A stretch of DNA of 64,000 nucleotides from Sipunculus nudus (Eukaryota > Annelida > Sipuncula > Golfingiida > Sipunculidae): assembly GCA_026874595.1 (NCBI GenBank), contig CM049308.1, positions 41,094,527-41,158,526 of the forward strand, in the 5' to 3' direction. Both the position numbers and the translations under genes were made by a program. The notes below the pieces were generated by a model. That model searched no databases. It had not been told where the DNA came from and saw nothing but the letters and a program-made list of their open reading frames with translations. This document shows positions 59,700-64,000 of the stretch, piece after piece; the first letter of the stretch is position 1; each line of letters begins with the position of its first letter.

Positions 59700-59918
59700 A
59701 TGGCTGAACAGTTCCTGATAGAAATAGAAAATCCATCAGGAGGAAGTGGCAGTCATACTGAAGCCACTGGAACAGAAAGAAGAAGAGAACCTCTTGCCGA
59801 TCAGCAACCATACACACTTGTTTTCATCGATCTCTTCTATTCAATACTAATAGTTGCTGGAACAGATTTTCACAGCCATTGTGTCAGCTTGAATGAACTC
59901 TTTGTGATGAGGGAGTGA
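59700..59918 (+). CDS. Small single-pass membrane protein candidate
   Basis: The ATG at 59700 has a good context (GCTGCATGG) and opens 72 codons to a TGA at 59916-59918. Residues 1-45 are polar and Gly/Ser/Glu/Arg-rich (IENPSGGSGSHTEATGTERR). Residues 48-64 form a hydrophobic helix (YTLVFIDLFYSILIVAG), and a short polar tail follows. Composition and layout look like a real protein or exon, but no family is recognised and no donor of good quality is visible. The frame also extends upstream to 59658, into the 20-bp array. A chance ORF remains possible. Confidence 0.3.
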   Translation: MAEQFLIEIENPSGGSGSHTEATGTERRREPLADQQPYTLVFIDLFYSILIVAGTDFHSHCVSLNELFVMRE

Positions 59919-62737
59919 TTTCATGGCTTAGTAACATTTACCCTTCAGCTTAGCGCAACCATTCAGAGATGAAAGACTCTCTACTCACTGACTTTGCTGT
60001 GGACTTCTGCTTGAAAGAGTCCTTTAATTTTGTATTACCATAGTTGGCATGAGAAAAGTAAACTTTGAAATTTATTGCTTTTATTGAATGGAAAAAAATT
60101 GGTGCTTTTTGCATACAAAATAATATGTATTTAATATAGCATTCTGTGGCAGGTAAAATGTTCTTATCTGTCGTTAAGACAAAGAGGCCTGAGGAGATAA
60201 TAGTAGAACAGTGTTAAGATAAAATTCCCCTTGGTGTCAGTGGGTTCTAAAGTTTATGTGGCATTTTCAAGAGTGTGCCTCAGAGGTTATTCAACATACA
60301 AAATCTTTAATGTCCTCTCCAGCTCTGTAATAAAAGTAATCCAGGCTTTTTTAGATTTAATTGATTTTGGTACTTAAGGTTAGGTTAGCAAAAAGATCTT
60401 TGAAAAAAAAAGATATCTATTTGAAAGTTGAAAAGAATCATAAGGATCCATGCTTCAGCGGTAATTGTGTAGTTTAAGGGGTTTTAATACAAGGTCTATA
60501 TTACCAATTTTTAAAGCATTATTTCCAAATTTTTGTTGTTCTATAATAAGAAGAAATGTATACTTATATAACAATAAGGCACATAAAGTTTAATAACCAA
60601 TATATTTGATATATAATGACATAAATTGCTCCAATATAGCTTGTTTTTCTGGCGACATCATGAACGTCATGCATAATGTCATGGCCGAAGATCAAAATTT
60701 GAGCCAATAAAGTTGACTTTTAAGCCATAATGACTCTATTATAACACTAGCTTTCATTATATAACCCTTATTTTTCCAAAACTATACATCTCCTCTGTTT
60801 CATAGAATATTATTTTTGTTTATAATTTGTGTTAAATATCGTAATAATAGGCCTTTTATAAAAAAATCCTAAACCACAATTACTGCTTCAGCTGCACACC
60901 ATGTCCGGGTGTATGATACCTATCCATTGATCACATTCCCGTTGAAAGTTTAACCTTTTTGAGGTTGATATTATATTTATCATTACTAAGGAATTAATGA
61001 GTTCAATTGTGTTTGTTGCTCTGTTTGCATAATTAATATTTTACATTTGTGTTCTCAAAATTTATTTGACCTTCATGTCATATGGTCTTAGCACTTAATT
61101 TAGCATGTTTCTTTTATAAAAGCTTACTAAGAATCAACCAAGTAAAGCTATTGCAAGCAAAAAGGCTTTGCATATAAGCATGCAGCAGTATATATGCCTA
61201 TAAGACCATTCCCAGTACATTGCTGTAATGCTATTAGCCAGATACAGAAACAAGAGGATGCTGGCATCCGCTATTGTGTCTGGATAAAGCGTAATATAGT
61301 CAATGAAGAAAGAAGATGAGAAGGTAAAGCCTTTTTTCAGAATGAGGCTTTCTGAATGATGACACATGAGCTAGTATAAACAAGCTAGCTGCCAGGGCCT
61401 GGAGCAGCACTAGCTGGCTTCCTGAGGGTGTGGTTGGCGCTGGGGAAAGCAGCCGTGCAAGTCATTGTTATAGGCATTGACTGGAAAGAATCGTAGGTCT
61501 TGGACCTGACCCAGCTCTGGCATCTCCAGCCACAAAGAAGATTGAGAATAAATTGACATCACTGCTGCTGCTGCTGTGACTGGAAAGCATATTTCTAAGA
61601 TGAATTCTGTATTTGCTTGCTGTAATCTTCAATTTTCAGTTCCATAAGTGATCCTGTTTATTTATTTGTATATATTCCTCCCCACTCTGCAGGTCAAATG
61701 TGCCAGTCATCAATTCTGAAAATTTTAAATTGAGTAGATATAAATAGACCTTTGAAGCGAGTTTTTTTTATCAAAATTGGCTGAATGTTAATTTAGGTCT
61801 CCAAAAACAATAAAATGGTTTTGTTTTGTATTTTGTCTTATCTGCAAAAACCTTAGCTCATTATTTTCCATTATGATTGCTTCAGAGATTTTTCAGGACA
61901 TTAATTGAACAAAATCAGTCAAAATTTGGGGTAAAGGCAGCATCTTTTCCTACAAGCACTTAACCTTTGGTCACTTAGTTTGAACACTTGGTCTGTAAAA
62001 CCTGGATTAAGATTCAAACAATTTTTTTCAGGGAATATTAAAAATTCTTCAGTAATTATTCTCTTTGGTTACTTACGTTAAAACATCTGCATCATACAGA
62101 TGCAGATTGATTCACAGAAAAGCAATTACATGTTAGCACATTCAATCATTCATTTATTCATAGAGACAAAATTTATTATCATTTTGATGTTGTTATTCTG
62201 TGACATTTATATTCTAGTAGTTAATGAATACCTACAGAACTTTTGGGAAACAAATTTTGTTTATTCAGACTGTGACCCTCACTCCTAAGCTAACAACTTG
62301 GAAAATTGGGGTGGGGGAAGACATTTATAGAGGGGGTCATCTAGAAACTAAAACAGTTGAGTCGCACAGAAACAGTCAGTCACACAGAAAGCTTACCAAG
62401 TAAAAACAACATGCCATGCTCACATATAAGAAAAATGTCTTGGTCCATATTAAGCATGACCATGTTCATGCAGCTGGGAGGTTATGTTTTCAATAATGTC
62501 TTTTTGATATGTGGTTTGTCAGTCAGAGGTAGGGCAAATGCTGAAATGATCTCCTTCCATCCATACATCTGACCTGAGCTCCTCCATTTACCAAATACCA
62601 CCAATACCCATGTATTTAAACACATGGCAGGGGACTATTTGTAGCTCTGTGCCATAGTTTTTTATCAATTTTACGCAAAACTAATAAACAGATGTCTACA
62701 CAAGTTTGTGGAGGTTTGATGTAGGGGTTCATTAAAG
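59919..62737. other. Unassigned stretch
   Basis: AT-rich, with a GC-richer patch at 61385-61515 containing GCC/CAG-rich words and a (CTG)5 run at 61562-61576. No exon is supported. Confidence 0.4.
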
Positions 62738-63062
62738 TTTAAAGGGGCCTGCTCACATACCAAGCATGTTGAATATTCTTGAAAATGGTTTTCTCCTCAA
62801 ACTGGTCGAGACCAGATCCTGATTGGGATTTGGTCTGGCCTAAACCCCGATCAGGATTTGGTCTTGGAAAATGCTTGGAAAATGAGAATTCCCATTTCTT
62901 GGGAAAATCAAAATTCTCAATTGTCCCGGGAAAAATTAGAATCAAGTAGTAGTGTATATTGATTTCCACTCTTCATGGAAAAAATGAGAATTTTCATTCT
63001 TCCTAGGAAAAAAACGAGAATTCTCATTTTTCAATGGAAGAATGGGACTTCCCAGATTCTCC
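62738..63062. repeat. Composite repeat with palindromic minisatellite
   Basis: It starts with the edge TTAAAGGGGCCTGCTCACAT, then an inverted pair GACCAGATCCTGAT (62810) / ATCAGGATTTGGTC (62850) matching 13 of 14. From 62877 to 63062 about six units of ~28 bp follow, each GGAAAA-ATGAGAATTCTCATTTTTC-like and centred on the palindrome GAGAATTCTC with substitutions. Each unit can fold on itself. Minus-strand ORFs 62739-62969 and 62942-63181 (NENSHFF-type repeats) are translations of the array. Confidence 0.75.
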
Positions 63063-63442
63063 TTTTTCCCTCGACATAAATATATATATCTAATTGATTG
63101 CAGAGTACAGTAGAGAGTACACAATGAAGTGAAGCATGCACATACATAAAATATAGATATGGTAGTATACAAATAAAACATAACCTATTGATCATAGCAA
63201 GGGTCTTGTTGCTCATATATATATATATTTATGAATGAGCACATTTTAATATGACTGCCATGTGTACAGCATCCAGAACACATGCTTACTCAGCAGTTCA
63301 GATGTGTATATTTTTTTCACACCTGAAATATCAGCATCACATATTGTATATTCAGTTTAACCTTTAAATCATTTTATGACTTTAGTTGTTATTTTCCCCA
63401 CAGCTAGATGCATATATATTTATATATTCCTTAGCTGCATGC
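63063..63442. other. AT-rich stretch, no gene seen
   Basis: Contains a short (TA)n run at about 63216-63229. Nothing else is supported. Confidence 0.45.
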
Positions 63443-63763
63443 TTATTTGAATTGAAATACAGTTGTGTATAAAGAAATGTGCTGGCCACAACCTGAGGAA
63501 TCTGCCCGTTGTGCAGAGAAAGAAATGCTGTCTTGTATTTGTGTTGTTATTCCATCTCTAACTTTAAAGGTAGTAAACCACTCGTAATAACGCTCACAAA
63601 AACCTTGAGATTGCGGCATTATAGCCGAGTTCGAGTAAAATAAACCTGATGTGTTGTGGCAGTTAGCCCAAGCAGCATGTGGTCCAAGGTCTTCAGGTTG
63701 GTAAGGCATGGTATAACCCTCGTAGCAGTACCAAGCAGGACTTCTCACCAATGCAGTTAAAGC
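63443..63763 (-). CDS. Exon candidate, unrecognised protein
   Basis: On the minus strand an acceptor-like TCTGCCTGGCTTTAG (to 63764) opens a frame that runs to a stop at 63443. The first ~65 residues look coding, with aromatic, Cys and Asn variety (PAWYCYEGYTMPYQPEDLG, then HAAWANCHNTSGLFYSNSA). The end of the coding part is uncertain, with possible donors after CAAG|GTTTTT and AAA|GTTAGA, and the last third is weaker. A second candidate exon (63835-63959) lies 71 bp upstream on the same strand. Joining it through the TTTAG acceptor breaks the frame, whereas joining through a weaker GAG or AAG acceptor a few codons later keeps it. No family is recognised. Confidence 0.33.
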   Translation of the reverse strand, partial: ALTALVRSPAWYCYEGYTMPYQPEDLGPHAAWANCHNTSGLFYSNSAIMPQSQGFCERYYEWFTTFKVRDGITTQIQDSISFSAQRADSSGCGQHISLYTTVFQFK

Positions 63764-63834
63764 CTAAAGCCAGGCAGACGTAGGGTTACAGCAGTGCTGA
63801 TGGTGTTGTGGAGAGGAATATGATCACTGCTTAC

Positions 63835-63959
63835 AGTCTCGATAGGGAGTCTGAATGGACAGCACTGATGGCAGCAAACACTCCAAGACCCATAGCACGC
63901 AGATGTTTTGCAACTCTGTTCTCTTTCTGCTTGGTGCTAGACAGCTGCTGTTTCCACCT
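63835..63959 (-). CDS. Internal exon candidate, unrecognised protein
   Basis: On the minus strand an acceptor (GATTTTTACCTAG) precedes 125 nt that end at a good donor (GAGACT|GTAAGC, 63831-63840). One frame reads WKQQLSSTKQKENRVAKHLR, then AMGLGVFAAISAVHSDSLSR, a basic helix-like stretch followed by a small hydrophobic segment. A second frame is also open. Size, splice sites and composition all suit a normal internal exon. The window ends 40 bp further on, so upstream exons cannot be seen. Confidence 0.4.
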
Positions 63960-64000
63960 CTAGGTAAAAATCATACAGCATCTCAGCCTGTGCAACTCAG
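63960..64000. other. Window edge, probably intron
   Basis: If the exon at 63835-63959 is real, this short piece is the end of the preceding intron on the minus strand. Confidence 0.3.

Noticed and set aside
62739-63181. Minus ORFs with NENSHFF-type peptide repeats
   Set aside because: They translate the palindromic minisatellite and have no independent support.

Overview
This looks like a gene-poor stretch of an animal nuclear genome. G+C is roughly one third by eye. There are no bacterial-style operons, the stops are dense, and dispersed repeats, tandem arrays and microsatellites are abundant. Several repeat types resemble elements I associate with molluscs, bivalves especially: a GCCCC/GGGGC-hairpin element carrying a ~180-bp tandem core, elements opening with a 'TTTTAGCTCAGCTGA' hairpin followed by GTCCGTCC runs, and CAGGGCTTGACATTAA-type MITEs. 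A mollusc is therefore my best guess, as inference only. No open reading frame matches a protein family I can name with confidence. Most long ORFs are explained by repeats or chance.

Layout. 0-3.8 kb: unassigned sequence with one gene-like minus-strand ORF, a dispersed repeat with a CA tract, and a 1.4-kb inverted-terminal-repeat element. 7.3, 17.8 and 35.1 kb: three copies of one MITE family with 5-bp target duplications. 16.5 kb: a 73-nt tRNA-like SINE head. 18.9-19.8 kb: an element built from repeated (A)ACTGGGACC motifs. 20.1-20.3 kb: a small GC-rich patch open in several frames. 21-24 kb: more dispersed repeats and a 52-bp array. 29.4-31.4 kb: a foldback-type element whose ~265-bp terminal repeats are made of smaller palindromes. 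33.7-46.3 kb: the repeat-densest part, with tandem-core elements at 33.7, 38.2, 41.7, 42.1 and 45.7 kb, a 44-bp x5 array and a 29-bp x18-19 minisatellite. 49.8 kb: a (TA)43 microsatellite. 59.5 kb: a 20-bp x6 array. 62.7-63.1 kb: a minisatellite whose unit is itself a palindrome.

Protein-coding potential. I found only isolated exon-like segments: an open frame with plausible composition behind a good splice acceptor, or a small ORF in a GC-richer patch. The better ones lie on the minus strand (63.8-63.96, 63.4-63.76, 53.46-53.55, 20.1-20.3, 17.27-17.40 and 11.1-11.3 kb), with a signal-peptide-like candidate at 53.6 kb (+) and a one-pass membrane ORF at 59.7 kb (+). They may be exons of long genes with large introns, but each could also be chance, so confidences are low. 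Much of the window may be intronic.

The main interest lies in repeat architecture. Several unrelated elements combine terminal hairpins or inverted repeats with an expanded tandem core, and two (29.4 kb and 62.8 kb) are built of palindromic units.
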